NCBI RefSeq assembly: GCF_020519665.1
Contig: NZ_CP084703.1
Location: 1,550,001-1,614,000 of the forward strand
Direction: 5' to 3'
DNA: 64,000 nt
Source of the DNA: Bacillus shivajii
Lineage (GTDB): Bacteria > Bacillota > Bacilli > Bacillales > Salisediminibacteriaceae
Shown here: piece by piece, positions 57,194-64,000 of the stretch
How the letters are laid out: every line of letters begins with the position of its first letter
Numbering within the stretch: position 1 is the stretch's first letter
Program-made: the position numbers and the translations under genes
The notes under the pieces: model-generated
The model's input: only the letters and a program-made list of their open reading frames with translations
Databases searched by the model: none
Told to the model about the DNA's origin: nothing

Positions 57194-57637
57194 ATGATGG
57201 ATGTGCAAAAAGTCGGAAGAACTGGGTTGCAAAAAACAAATCAAAAAAAATCATCTGGAACAGAGGCAAAAACAACGTTCCAAGAAATAATGAAGCAAGG
57301 ACGAAACAATCAGCAATATGAAAAATTAAACCAACTTTTAACCAAAATAGATGACCAAGGAAAAGTACTAGCCGAATCAAGGACGGTTGATGAACTAAGG
57401 AAATATAAACAGCTAGTTAAAGAATTTATGGATGATGCAGTGAAGCTTGGCCTTAGTCTCGAAGAACAAAAAGGTTTTAACCGAAGAGGGCGAACAAAAG
57501 TTTATAAAATTGTCCGTGAGGTTGATCGTAAGCTTCTAGACATAACGGATGCCGTATTAAAGGAACAGAAAAAAGGGATCGATATTTTAGATATGGTTGG
57601 CGAAATACGTGGATTATTAGTGAACATTTACGCGTAA
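57194..57637 (+). CDS. yaaR: YaaR family protein (DUF327)
   Basis: 147 residues. The C-terminal half has the family pattern YKQLVKEFMDDAVKLGLSLE, KVYKIVREVDRKLLDITDAV and ends GEIRGLLVNIYA, like B. subtilis YaaR. The N terminus is polar and basic. Function unknown; DUF327 genes are often found with flagellar genes. ATG 57194 is five bases from AAGGAG, ATG 57197 eight; either is possible. Confidence 0.87.
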   Translation: MMDVQKVGRTGLQKTNQKKSSGTEAKTTFQEIMKQGRNNQQYEKLNQLLTKIDDQGKVLAESRTVDELRKYKQLVKEFMDDAVKLGLSLEEQKGFNRRGRTKVYKIVREVDRKLLDITDAVLKEQKKGIDILDMVGEIRGLLVNIYA

Positions 57638-57687
57638 AAAAGAGCTGTCTTATGTGCTTGACACAGAAAGACAGCTCTTCGTTTTTG
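57637..57687. terminator. Bidirectional terminator after the YaaR-family gene
   Basis: AAGAGCTGTCTT and AGACAGCTCTT pair; A runs on the left and T runs on the right serve both convergent genes. Confidence 0.85.
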
Positions 57688-58920
57688 TTACGGCTGATAG
57701 GGTTCAATTTCTTTAAAAATGTATGTTTTTGTCGCATCTATAATCGATGAAAAATGTTCGAAAGCTTTAATAGGGTGTACATTCTCCATGTTCATCGAGT
57801 TAAGAGTGCTTCGGTCAATGATTAAACTATAAATGTATTGGTCGACATCGTGGCCGGTTGAATCGTCGAGCACTTGATTATATCCAGAGATAACGACTTC
57901 CTCTAGAGTTGGTAAGTAAGAAAAGAAAAAACTAGCTAAATAAAAAGCTGAGCCACCTACCATAATTGCATAGTCTTCGCGGTGATCTCTCTGTGTTTTA
58001 TTTTCAACCTTTAGACGGTTCGTTTTTAATACGCGAGCTTTTTCAAAAGGAACATCTTCTAACTTAGGTAAGTCGATATCTACATAGGCTTTCTTATCTG
58101 AAATGATTTGAAAATCGACGTCTGTCTCTAAAGGGAAATCAACTTCATCTAAAAAGAGGCTAAGCCATTCTTCCATTGCTTCAGTATCACCTTGCTCCAC
58201 TTTTTTTGCTAATAACATTCTATAACGTTTTTCTTCTTCAATGGCAGTTGATTCCTCTTCAAATGTTCTTAACTCTTCTTTAAAGGACTCGTCAGTGATT
58301 TTGTTTACTTCTTCTTGGAATTCTTTTCGCTTACTCGGAAGGAAAAGCTTTAATTGATCAAAGAAGGAAAGGGTGCTTTTCTTTTCCAATTCAATGTCGT
58401 GATAAATATTTTCACGATTGGGACGATCAACACTTAATGTCAAACTGTTCGCGGCAACATTTGTTAGGTCTTTATCTTGGTTAAATAAATGGTGGTGTAA
58501 GTCGAGTAGTTTATCTGTTTTCTCGTTGATTTCTTTTGCTTTTTCTTCGTAAATTTCGCGAATTTCTTCTTTATGTAAACTTCTTACTTTACGTATTTCG
58601 GTATCAGTGAGAGAACGACCATCTTCTGTTTGGAAGTCGAGGTCGTTATTTTGAGCGTCCCAGTTCACTTGGACCTTTTCAGCATCTGGCTTTCCTGTTC
58701 TTTGTTGGTTCATACTGCTTTTTTTACGACTATTTCCCCTGTTAAGTTTTGTTCGATAAGAAAGTCCTGTGCCAGGAATTCCAGCATTTCCGTAAAGTCC
58801 TCTTTTACCAATTGTCATCGATGCCCCGCGACGGCCAACAGAGCTACTGACACCTCGTTTACTAAAGTTGATACGTACACCTGGTGCCACCCTTACTCGT
58901 TTTTGAAAACGAAAGCTCAT
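57688..58920 (-). CDS. DUF4236 protein with long C-terminal region
   Basis: 410 residues. The N-terminal 50-60 residues (FRFQKRVRVAPGVRINFSKR, GVSSSVGRRGASMTIGKRG, LYGNAGIPGTGLSYR) are a clear DUF4236 domain. The rest has an acidic, coiled-coil-like middle (about 80-260) and a C-terminal globular part with YAIMVGGSAFYLASFFF near residue 325. No function is known. I start at ATG 58920, with AGAAGGGTG upstream on the minus strand; a GTG at 58929 overlaps that site. Confidence 0.85.
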   Translation of the reverse strand: MSFRFQKRVRVAPGVRINFSKRGVSSSVGRRGASMTIGKRGLYGNAGIPGTGLSYRTKLNRGNSRKKSSMNQQRTGKPDAEKVQVNWDAQNNDLDFQTEDGRSLTDTEIRKVRSLHKEEIREIYEEKAKEINEKTDKLLDLHHHLFNQDKDLTNVAANSLTLSVDRPNRENIYHDIELEKKSTLSFFDQLKLFLPSKRKEFQEEVNKITDESFKEELRTFEEESTAIEEEKRYRMLLAKKVEQGDTEAMEEWLSLFLDEVDFPLETDVDFQIISDKKAYVDIDLPKLEDVPFEKARVLKTNRLKVENKTQRDHREDYAIMVGGSAFYLASFFFSYLPTLEEVVISGYNQVLDDSTGHDVDQYIYSLIIDRSTLNSMNMENVHPIKAFEHFSSIIDATKTYIFKEIEPYQP

Positions 58921-59005
58921 TTGCTTCACACCCTTCTTCTAAACCGTTAAACTTAAGATACTAATATTGTAAAAGATATAAAGAGAAGTTAAAAGGGGCG
59001 GTTAC

Positions 59006-59440
59006 GTGTTTAAGGGAACATTTACGTTTGAAACAATGATTGAAAAACCTTTGCCTGAAGTATGGTGTTTCTTTCAATCTAACGAAAACCTAGTCAACAT
59101 TACAACTTATCCGAAAATTGAGTTGTTGGGGGATAAGGGCATGTATAAAGGGGCTGTCATCCATTTGAATATGCAATTTTATTTTGCAAGTTTTGAATGG
59201 AAAGGTGAGGTCATTAATATAAAGGATAAGGAGTTTTTTGTTGATGTCGCAAATGTACTTCCTTTTCCGTTAAAAGAGTGGAAGCACGTCCATTCGTTTG
59301 AAAAATTAGATGAAGAACGCACTAAAATGGTCGATACAGTTCAGTTCGAATCGTATATTCCATCAGTTTATATAAAGGCTGGTCTTTATGGAATGTTTCA
59401 TAGTCGGAAGAAGCAACTAAAAAAGCACCTCGAAAAATGA
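59006..59440 (+). CDS. SRPBCC (START-like) family protein
   Basis: 144 residues with the typical SRPBCC start FKGTFTFETMIEKPLPEVWCFF, a central WKGEVINIKDKEFFVDVAN, and a C-terminal long helix (AGLYGMFHSRKKQLKKHLEK). Likely binds a small hydrophobic ligand or acts on polyketide-type compounds; nothing more specific can be said. The GTG start follows AAAAGGGGCGG. The 3' end overlaps a hairpin that may serve namA on the other strand. Confidence 0.82.
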   Translation: MFKGTFTFETMIEKPLPEVWCFFQSNENLVNITTYPKIELLGDKGMYKGAVIHLNMQFYFASFEWKGEVINIKDKEFFVDVANVLPFPLKEWKHVHSFEKLDEERTKMVDTVQFESYIPSVYIKAGLYGMFHSRKKQLKKHLEK

Positions 59441-59459
59441 TATTCTAGAGATGCTTTTG
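59420..59459. terminator. Terminator-like hairpin at the SRPBCC 3' end
   Basis: AAAAGCACCTC and GAGATGCTTTT pair with one mismatch and are flanked by A and T. The stop codon of the SRPBCC gene lies in it. The stretch 59460-59630 has no gene. Confidence 0.6.
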
Positions 59460-59630
59460 GGTCAAAGCTTCATGGTGCCTATAGAGGAGACAAAATGCCG
59501 TGGAAGATCACCATTGAGTCGTCATTGATATTGACATTTTTTCCATTGATGCTTAGCTAATCTATGAGCTGTGTCGACGGTTACGAAGTCTTCAGAGGCC
59601 CCGGAAAGACACAACGAGCACTATTGTTTT

Positions 59631-60647
59631 TTACCAGGAACGCCTATATTGTTTTGGGGCTTCTAGTTCAACACCGAGCTCTTTTGCGGCTGTCCTTGGC
59701 CAGTAAGGATCTCTTAACAGTTCTCGGCCAATAAACACTAAATCAGCACGTTCATTTTGTAAGATTTCTTCTGCTTGTGTGCCAGTTGTAATAAGACCTA
59801 CTGCACCTGTTGCAATATTTGCCTCTCGTTTGATTGTTTCAGCATGACGTAACTGATAGCCAGGATATACGTTGATGGGTGTTCTAACAATTCCACCGGT
59901 ACTACAATCAATTAAATCGACATTCAGTTCTTTTAATTCTTTTGTAAAGTATACGAAGTCGTTCAGTTTGTTGCCTTCTTTATGATATTCATCTGCAGAT
60001 ATTCTGACAAAGAGCGGGCCGTCCCAAACAGTATTAACACGTTCGATGATTTCTTTTAGGAAACGGAAGCGGTTTTCACGAGAGCCCCCGTATTCATCTG
60101 TTCTCTTATTAGAGAGGGGCGATAAAAATTGGCTAATTAAATAGCCGTGAGCGCCGTGAATTTCAATCATGTCAAAACCAGCTTCTTTAGAGCGTCTTGC
60201 TCCTTCTTTAAAAGCTTCGATTGTTCGTTCAATATCCTCTTTTGTCATCTCTTTTGGCACTTTTAACTTATCAACGAATGCTATAGGTGAAGGTGCGAGA
60301 ATCTCACCATCATAAATTGCTTTTCTCCCTGCATGGCCAAGTTGAATGGCTGTTTTCGCTCCGTATGCTTTGATTCCTTTTATTAGCTTCCTCAACCCTT
60401 CAATATGGTTATCGCTCCATATCCCTAAATCTTGGGGAGAGATTTGACCTTGTTGAGTAACGGGCGTTGCTTCTGTCATGATTAAACCGACTTGTCCAAT
60501 CGCGCGGCTTATGTAATGGGTGAAATGCCAATCCGTGACTTTACCATCTTCATCGTGTGAAGAATACATACACATCGGGGACATGACAATTCGATTTTTT
60601 AATGTGACTCCTTTAAAGGAAATCGGTGTAAACAATTTTGTTTCCAT
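59631..60647 (-). CDS. namA: NADPH dehydrogenase NamA (old yellow enzyme, YqjM)
   Basis: FMN flavoprotein reducing activated alkenes, nitro compounds and quinones. 338 residues, same as B. subtilis YqjM. Cys 26 and Tyr 28 in SPMCMYSSH are the YqjM-type active-site residues; [20 protein letters not shown] carries the substrate-binding histidines; [12 protein letters not shown] near the end. I choose the ATG at 60647 ([10 protein letters not shown]), with AAAAGGAG upstream; a longer frame to 60773 adds 42 non-family residues. Confidence 0.95.
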   Translation of the reverse strand: METKLFTPISFKGVTLKNRIVMSPMCMYSSHDEDGKVTDWHFTHYISRAIGQVGLIMTEATPVTQQGQISPQDLGIWSDNHIEGLRKLIKGIKAYGAKTAIQLGHAGRKAIYDGEILAPSPIAFVDKLKVPKEMTKEDIERTIEAFKEGARRSKEAGFDMIEIHGAHGYLISQFLSPLSNKRTDEYGGSRENRFRFLKEIIERVNTVWDGPLFVRISADEYHKEGNKLNDFVYFTKELKELNVDLIDCSTGGIVRTPINVYPGYQLRHAETIKREANIATGAVGLITTGTQAEEILQNERADLVFIGRELLRDPYWPRTAAKELGVELEAPKQYRRSW

Positions 60648-60880
60648 CTTGTACGCACTCCTTTTCTTTCGCCTGTCTAAATAGTCATTAATAAATGTAA
60701 CATAACGAAGAAGATTTGTCAGAAAATACTTGAAACATAAAGGGGCTTGGTGATTGCAGAACCTTGTGAGCAAAGGGGGAGCGTTAGTTGCAACGAGCTA
60801 AATTTCTTTTATTTATGTAAGGTGATAGAGGCTTACATATTTATATACGGAGTGTAGGCACGACATATTAGTTAAATATA

Positions 60881-60913
60881 AAAAAGCCGTTTCAAGTATT
60901 AAAACGGCTTTTC
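60881..60913 (-). terminator. Terminator of darB
   Basis: AAAAGCCGTTT and AAACGGCTTTT pair around CAAGTATTA; on the minus strand it ends in a T run after darB. Confidence 0.88.
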
Positions 60914-60960
60914 GTGTTCATGCTTATAAAATAATATTTTTGAATGCCATTGCACATTGT

Positions 60961-61416
60961 TTATTGCTTTTTCCTTTGCTCGTGTAAATATCCATTTAAG
61001 TAGGCTAACAGTTTACTTCGAGTGATGATCCCTATAAAAGAGCCGAAATCGTCTTCAACACAAACGAACGGATGGTTAATAGAGTACGACAAAGCTTTTT
61101 CAAAAGGCGAAAAATCATTGATGCAAGCTAGAGACGTGGACATAACGTCTTTTACTTTTGTGTCATTTAGTCTTTCAGGTTCAATTTTCTCGATTCCTAA
61201 GATCGTATCTAATATTTCAGCTTTGCTAATTAAGCCTTTTAATTTAAATGCAGTATCCAATACAGGGATTGCTGTATATCCAGATTTTACGAGAACGAGC
61301 AGAGCGTGTTCTAACGAATTATCTGGTTGAACATGAGCCACTTTTTCAGCGGGAATTAAAAACGGTGTAATTTCTTTTCCTAAAATGTTCGATTCTTCAA
61401 GTTTTTGCATTTCCAT
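60961..61416 (-). CDS. darB: c-di-AMP-binding CBS protein DarB/CbpB
   Basis: 151 residues with two CBS domains: AEKVAHVQPDNSLEHALLVL then VKSGYTAIPVLD (about 25-85) and VKDVMSTSLACIND with PFVCVEDDFGSFIGIITRSK (about 95-145). AEKVAHVQ, NxLEHALLVL and NxxFVCVE match B. subtilis YkuL (DarB), which binds c-di-AMP and, when free, activates Rel and pyruvate carboxylase. I take the ATG at 61416, eight bases after AAAGGA; GTG 61422 is in frame but too close. Confidence 0.9.
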   Translation of the reverse strand: MEMQKLEESNILGKEITPFLIPAEKVAHVQPDNSLEHALLVLVKSGYTAIPVLDTAFKLKGLISKAEILDTILGIEKIEPERLNDTKVKDVMSTSLACINDFSPFEKALSYSINHPFVCVEDDFGSFIGIITRSKLLAYLNGYLHEQRKKQ

Positions 61417-61521
61417 GCACACTTTCCTTTGTTAGATTTAACCTCAATTTCTTAACCACCTTGAGATTACTTATGAAATATCATTTATACCCATTTAATA
61501 TGTTAGTTGGAAACGAAGAAA

Positions 61522-61550
61522 TTGTCAACAAATATTGTAAGCGCTTACAT
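61522..61550 (+). promoter_or_regulatory. Cre-like palindrome in a candidate promoter
   Basis: TGTAAGCGCTTACA at 61536-61549 is a perfect 14-base palindrome matching the CcpA cre consensus. It lies between TTGTCA (61522-61527) and TTACAT (61545-61550), a 17-base spacer. A promoter here would be repressed by CcpA. The next plus-strand gene is at 61637. Confidence 0.65.
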
Positions 61551-61636
61551 TATGTTTATGAAAAAAGTGAGCTATCGTGCTTGTCTTTAGTTTATTCTTT
61601 TTTCTATCGATCCATACTGATGGTGAGGTGAGCGTT

Positions 61637-61882
61637 ATGCATAGTAAACAAACAGTCAAATATATTTGTGAAAAATATCCTTCAGGAAATTGTTATTTTT
61701 ATAAACAAGAAATGATCACTTTTAATACGTGGGACGATCCATCATCGATTATGTGGGGGAAAAAACGCCCTATATCAAAAAAAACATATGAAAGGCGAAA
61801 AAAAGAAGGGTACAAAACAACGGAAACATTTATTAACAAAGAACCAGCTGAAATCGTCCAGTTCATAAAAGCCCATTCATAA
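61637..61882 (+). CDS. Hypothetical protein, 81 residues
   Basis: Not recognised. Small soluble protein, basic in its middle (KKRPISKKTYERRKKEGYKT), with two cysteines in ICEKYPSGNCYFY. ATG 61637 follows GAGGTGAG at five bases; a longer frame from 61577 lacks a site and would add a hydrophobic stretch. Candidate cre-controlled promoter upstream; rocB follows about 100 bases later. Confidence 0.7.
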   Translation: MHSKQTVKYICEKYPSGNCYFYKQEMITFNTWDDPSSIMWGKKRPISKKTYERRKKEGYKTTETFINKEPAEIVQFIKAHS

Positions 61883-61984
61883 AGTAAAAATCTGTATTCG
61901 TTAAAGGTTTTTTCGCACATCACAGAGAATGTGTGTGGTAAGGAGACACTTTGCTTTATAGCGGGCTTTTAGGAGTGAAGAAAA

Positions 61985-63607
61985 ATGGAAAAGTGGCAAA
62001 CAGCTGAAGGGGTAAAAGATCTCACGATTTCTCTTGTGGAATATGGTAGTGTTACAGGCTCCGAAGAAGAAATTGGTATTATGGAGTTTGTAGATTATGA
62101 ACTACGTTCTCTTCCTTACTTTAAAGAGCATGAAGGATTTCTCCAAACCCATTATACAGATGATGGGCGAAAATTTGTGACGGCTTTTGTAAAAAGTAAG
62201 ACAAACACAGAGAAAACTGTGATATTAATGGGGCATTTGGATGTAGTGGATGTAGAAGATTATGGTGAATGGAAGCACTTGGCATTTAGGCCGAGGGAAT
62301 TGACGAAGCAAATGTTTGAACAAAAAGAGCAGCTTCCACCGATCATTCAAAAAGACCTAGAAAAGGATGAGTGGCTATTTGGGCGAGGAACGATGGATAT
62401 GAAGGCTGGTATAGCGATCTGTATGTCCATGGTCGAAGCGGCTTCCAACGGAGAATTTGAGGGGAATATCGTGTTCTTAGCTGTTCCTGATGAGGAAGTG
62501 AATTCAACGGGAATGCGTGCTGCTACACCAGTATTATTAGACCTAGCAAAACAACATCAATTAAAATATGAAGTTGTCTGGAATACTGAGCCGGTTTTTT
62601 CGACATTTCCAGGTGATGAACAATTATATATATATCAAGGCTCATTAGGGAAAATGTTACCTGGTTTTTATTGTTTTGGAGAAGAGTCACATGTAGCAGA
62701 ACCTTTTTCAGGATTAAATGGGAACTTCATGACCTCTTATTTAACAGATGCAATCGAATTAAACCCTACGTTATCTGAAAAGGTCGGGAAAGAAAAGACG
62801 CCTCCTCCAACATCTTTATTACAAAAAGATCTGAAACTAGATTATTCTGTGCAAATACCTCATACTGCTGTAATGATTTTTAATTTAATGACGATGAAAA
62901 AGACGGCAAAAGAAGTGACAGGTCAATTGTTGAAAATTGCTAGATCGACAGCTGAAAAAATTGCCATTGCTTATAAAGATAGGGAAACTGCCTTCGCTGA
63001 AATCCATGATTATTCCCCAAAGGAGAGGAAAATCAATGTTTTTACGTTTCAAGAGCTTCTTGATTATGCGATTAAAACGGCAGGAGAAGATGAGGTAGAA
63101 AGACGAGTATCTTTTATTCAAGCAAATGAAACAGATGGGGATGAGCGTGAACTGACGATCCAAATGGTCAATGAAATTGCATCGCTTTGTAAAGAGTTAG
63201 CCCCCATGATTGTTTTATTTTATGCACCCCCATATTACCCTGCAGTTTCTTCAGAAGAAAACGAAACAGTGATTGGATTGTGTCGTTATTTAACAAAAGA
63301 AGCGAAAGAACGTCTAAATATTAACTTAGAAACGGTTCATTATTTTCCTGGCTTATCAGATTTGAGTTATACTTCGTTAGGAGAATCAGCAGTTCACCTT
63401 CATTCTTTAACGAAAAATATGCCGTTATGGAATGTAAGTTACAACCTTCCGTTGAAAGAAATGGAGGAGCTTGATATGGCAGTCGTCAATTTTGGTCCAC
63501 TTGGTAAAGACCCACACAGTTGGACAGAACGGTTAAATGTAACCTATTCGTTTGAAAAGTTGCCTCCACTTATTAAAAAAGGAATACACTTCATTTTTTC
63601 AAAGTAG
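61985..63607 (+). CDS. rocB: RocB-like M20 peptidase (arginine utilisation protein RocB)
   Basis: 540 residues. M20 zinc-peptidase motifs: VILMGHLDVVDVEDYGEWKH, FGRGTMDMKAGIAICMSMVE and AVPDEEVNSTGMRA. The long C-terminal part matches RocB of B. subtilis (a gene of the arginine/ornithine regulon with unknown exact reaction). No other roc gene is nearby. GGAGTG before the ATG at 61985. A terminator follows. Confidence 0.88.
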   Translation: MEKWQTAEGVKDLTISLVEYGSVTGSEEEIGIMEFVDYELRSLPYFKEHEGFLQTHYTDDGRKFVTAFVKSKTNTEKTVILMGHLDVVDVEDYGEWKHLAFRPRELTKQMFEQKEQLPPIIQKDLEKDEWLFGRGTMDMKAGIAICMSMVEAASNGEFEGNIVFLAVPDEEVNSTGMRAATPVLLDLAKQHQLKYEVVWNTEPVFSTFPGDEQLYIYQGSLGKMLPGFYCFGEESHVAEPFSGLNGNFMTSYLTDAIELNPTLSEKVGKEKTPPPTSLLQKDLKLDYSVQIPHTAVMIFNLMTMKKTAKEVTGQLLKIARSTAEKIAIAYKDRETAFAEIHDYSPKERKINVFTFQELLDYAIKTAGEDEVERRVSFIQANETDGDERELTIQMVNEIASLCKELAPMIVLFYAPPYYPAVSSEENETVIGLCRYLTKEAKERLNINLETVHYFPGLSDLSYTSLGESAVHLHSLTKNMPLWNVSYNLPLKEMEELDMAVVNFGPLGKDPHSWTERLNVTYSFEKLPPLIKKGIHFIFSK

Positions 63608-63628
63608 GAAAAGTGAAATGAAACGGAC

Positions 63629-63667
63629 AAACAGACCCGTGGTTTTTTACGGGTCTGTTATTGTTTT
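63629..63667. terminator. Bidirectional terminator between rocB and the GNAT gene
   Basis: AACAGACCCGT and ACGGGTCTGTT pair around GGTTTTTT. Confidence 0.88.
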
Positions 63668-64000
63668 ACTCATAAAAGTAAGCCATAAATATTTCATCAT
63701 CGTATTTACCGTCGATGTAAATTTGTTCTCTTTGAACACCTTCAGTAACAAATCCGTATCTTTCATAGAGTTGCTTGGCTACTTTATTTTCTGCAAAAAC
63801 AGTGAGGCAAATTTTATGTAATTGATGAATTCGCCCCCATTCTAACGTATATTCCATGATTTTTTTACCTAACCCTTTCCCTTGGGCGTCTTTACTTAAC
63901 CATGTTCGAAATAAAGCAGTATGCCTCTTCATTTTTAAGTCTCCCCGAATGAGTCTGGCAATGCCGACAACGTGACCACCAATATCAACTGCCACATACA
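63666..64000 (-). CDS. GNAT family N-acetyltransferase, start outside the window
   Basis: At least 111 residues in an open frame that runs off the window. The acetyl-CoA loop is AQGKGLGKKIMEYTLEW (Q/R-x-x-G-x-G/A), followed by KICLTVFAENKVAKQLYERY and the GF motif of the GNAT C-terminal half; it resembles RimI/RimL-type or spermidine-type acetyltransferases. A GTG at 63995 is in frame but lies within the fold. Substrate unknown. Confidence 0.85.
   Translation of the reverse strand, partial: YVAVDIGGHVVGIARLIRGDLKMKRHTALFRTWLSKDAQGKGLGKKIMEYTLEWGRIHQLHKICLTVFAENKVAKQLYERYGFVTEGVQREQIYIDGKYDDEIFMAYFYE

Noticed and set aside
1-64000. CRISPR arrays, prophage, insertion sequence with transposase, rRNA operon
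   Set aside because: No regularly spaced short repeats, no phage or transposase genes and no rRNA sequence were seen.

Overview
The window is chromosomal DNA of an endospore-forming, flagellated Bacillaceae, most likely an alkaliphile or other extremophile. Evidence for a spore former: a complete spoIIIAA-AH operon, spoIVB and spo0A, with gene order matching the efp-to-yqjM part of the Bacillus subtilis chromosome. Evidence for an extremophile: a large structured non-coding RNA between ispA and dxs, followed by a four-helix membrane protein. This is the arrangement known for OLE (Ornate, Large, Extremophilic) RNA and its partner OapA. The identification rests on position, size, pairing and neighbours; no search could be run.

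Layout. 1-6.2 kb: 3' end of efp, then the spoIIIA operon, which builds the mother-cell half of the SpoIIIA-SpoIIQ channel. 6.2-8.4 kb: gene-poor and repeat-rich, with one orphan gene. 8.4-11.7 kb: accB, accC, an Asp23-family gene and nusB. 12.2-24.7 kb: folD, xseA, xseB, ispA, OLE RNA, oapA, dxs, tlyA, argR, recN, spoIVB, spo0A. 25.3-27.8 kb: an overlapping cassette of a SteA-like protein, a family 2 glycosyltransferase and a MraY/WecA-like transferase, absent from B. subtilis as far as I recall. 27.8-38.7 kb: yqzF, then the sigma-54 activator bkdR and its target operon ptb-bcd-buk-lpdV-bkdAA-bkdAB-bkdB for branched-chain amino acid breakdown, with a clear -24/-12 promoter.

38.8-48.7 kb: a secreted CxxCH protein, a decayed gene, bacilliredoxin brxB, a tRNA-Arg, yqjA, an L,D-transpeptidase, the tiny gene prli42 on the minus strand, and a methylmalonyl-CoA module. 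In that module the B12-binding subunit of the mutase is fused to the epimerase, followed by a carboxyltransferase and a peptidase T-like gene. The module would convert propionyl-CoA, a product of isoleucine and valine breakdown, to succinyl-CoA, so it fits metabolically with the bkd operon.

49-64 kb: a MarR-family regulator, a small protein resembling sigma-factor region 3, DNA polymerase IV, and a flagellar island (FliK-like, FlhB-C-like, FliS-like, a 791-residue flagellin and a YaaR-family protein) with a sigma-D promoter. Then come a DUF4236 protein, an SRPBCC protein, the old yellow enzyme namA, the c-di-AMP sensor darB, a small unknown gene behind a cre-like site, rocB, and a partial GNAT acetyltransferase.

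Intergenic DNA carries at least two dispersed repeat families and a 57-bp tandem repeat. Most transcription units end in clear intrinsic terminators.
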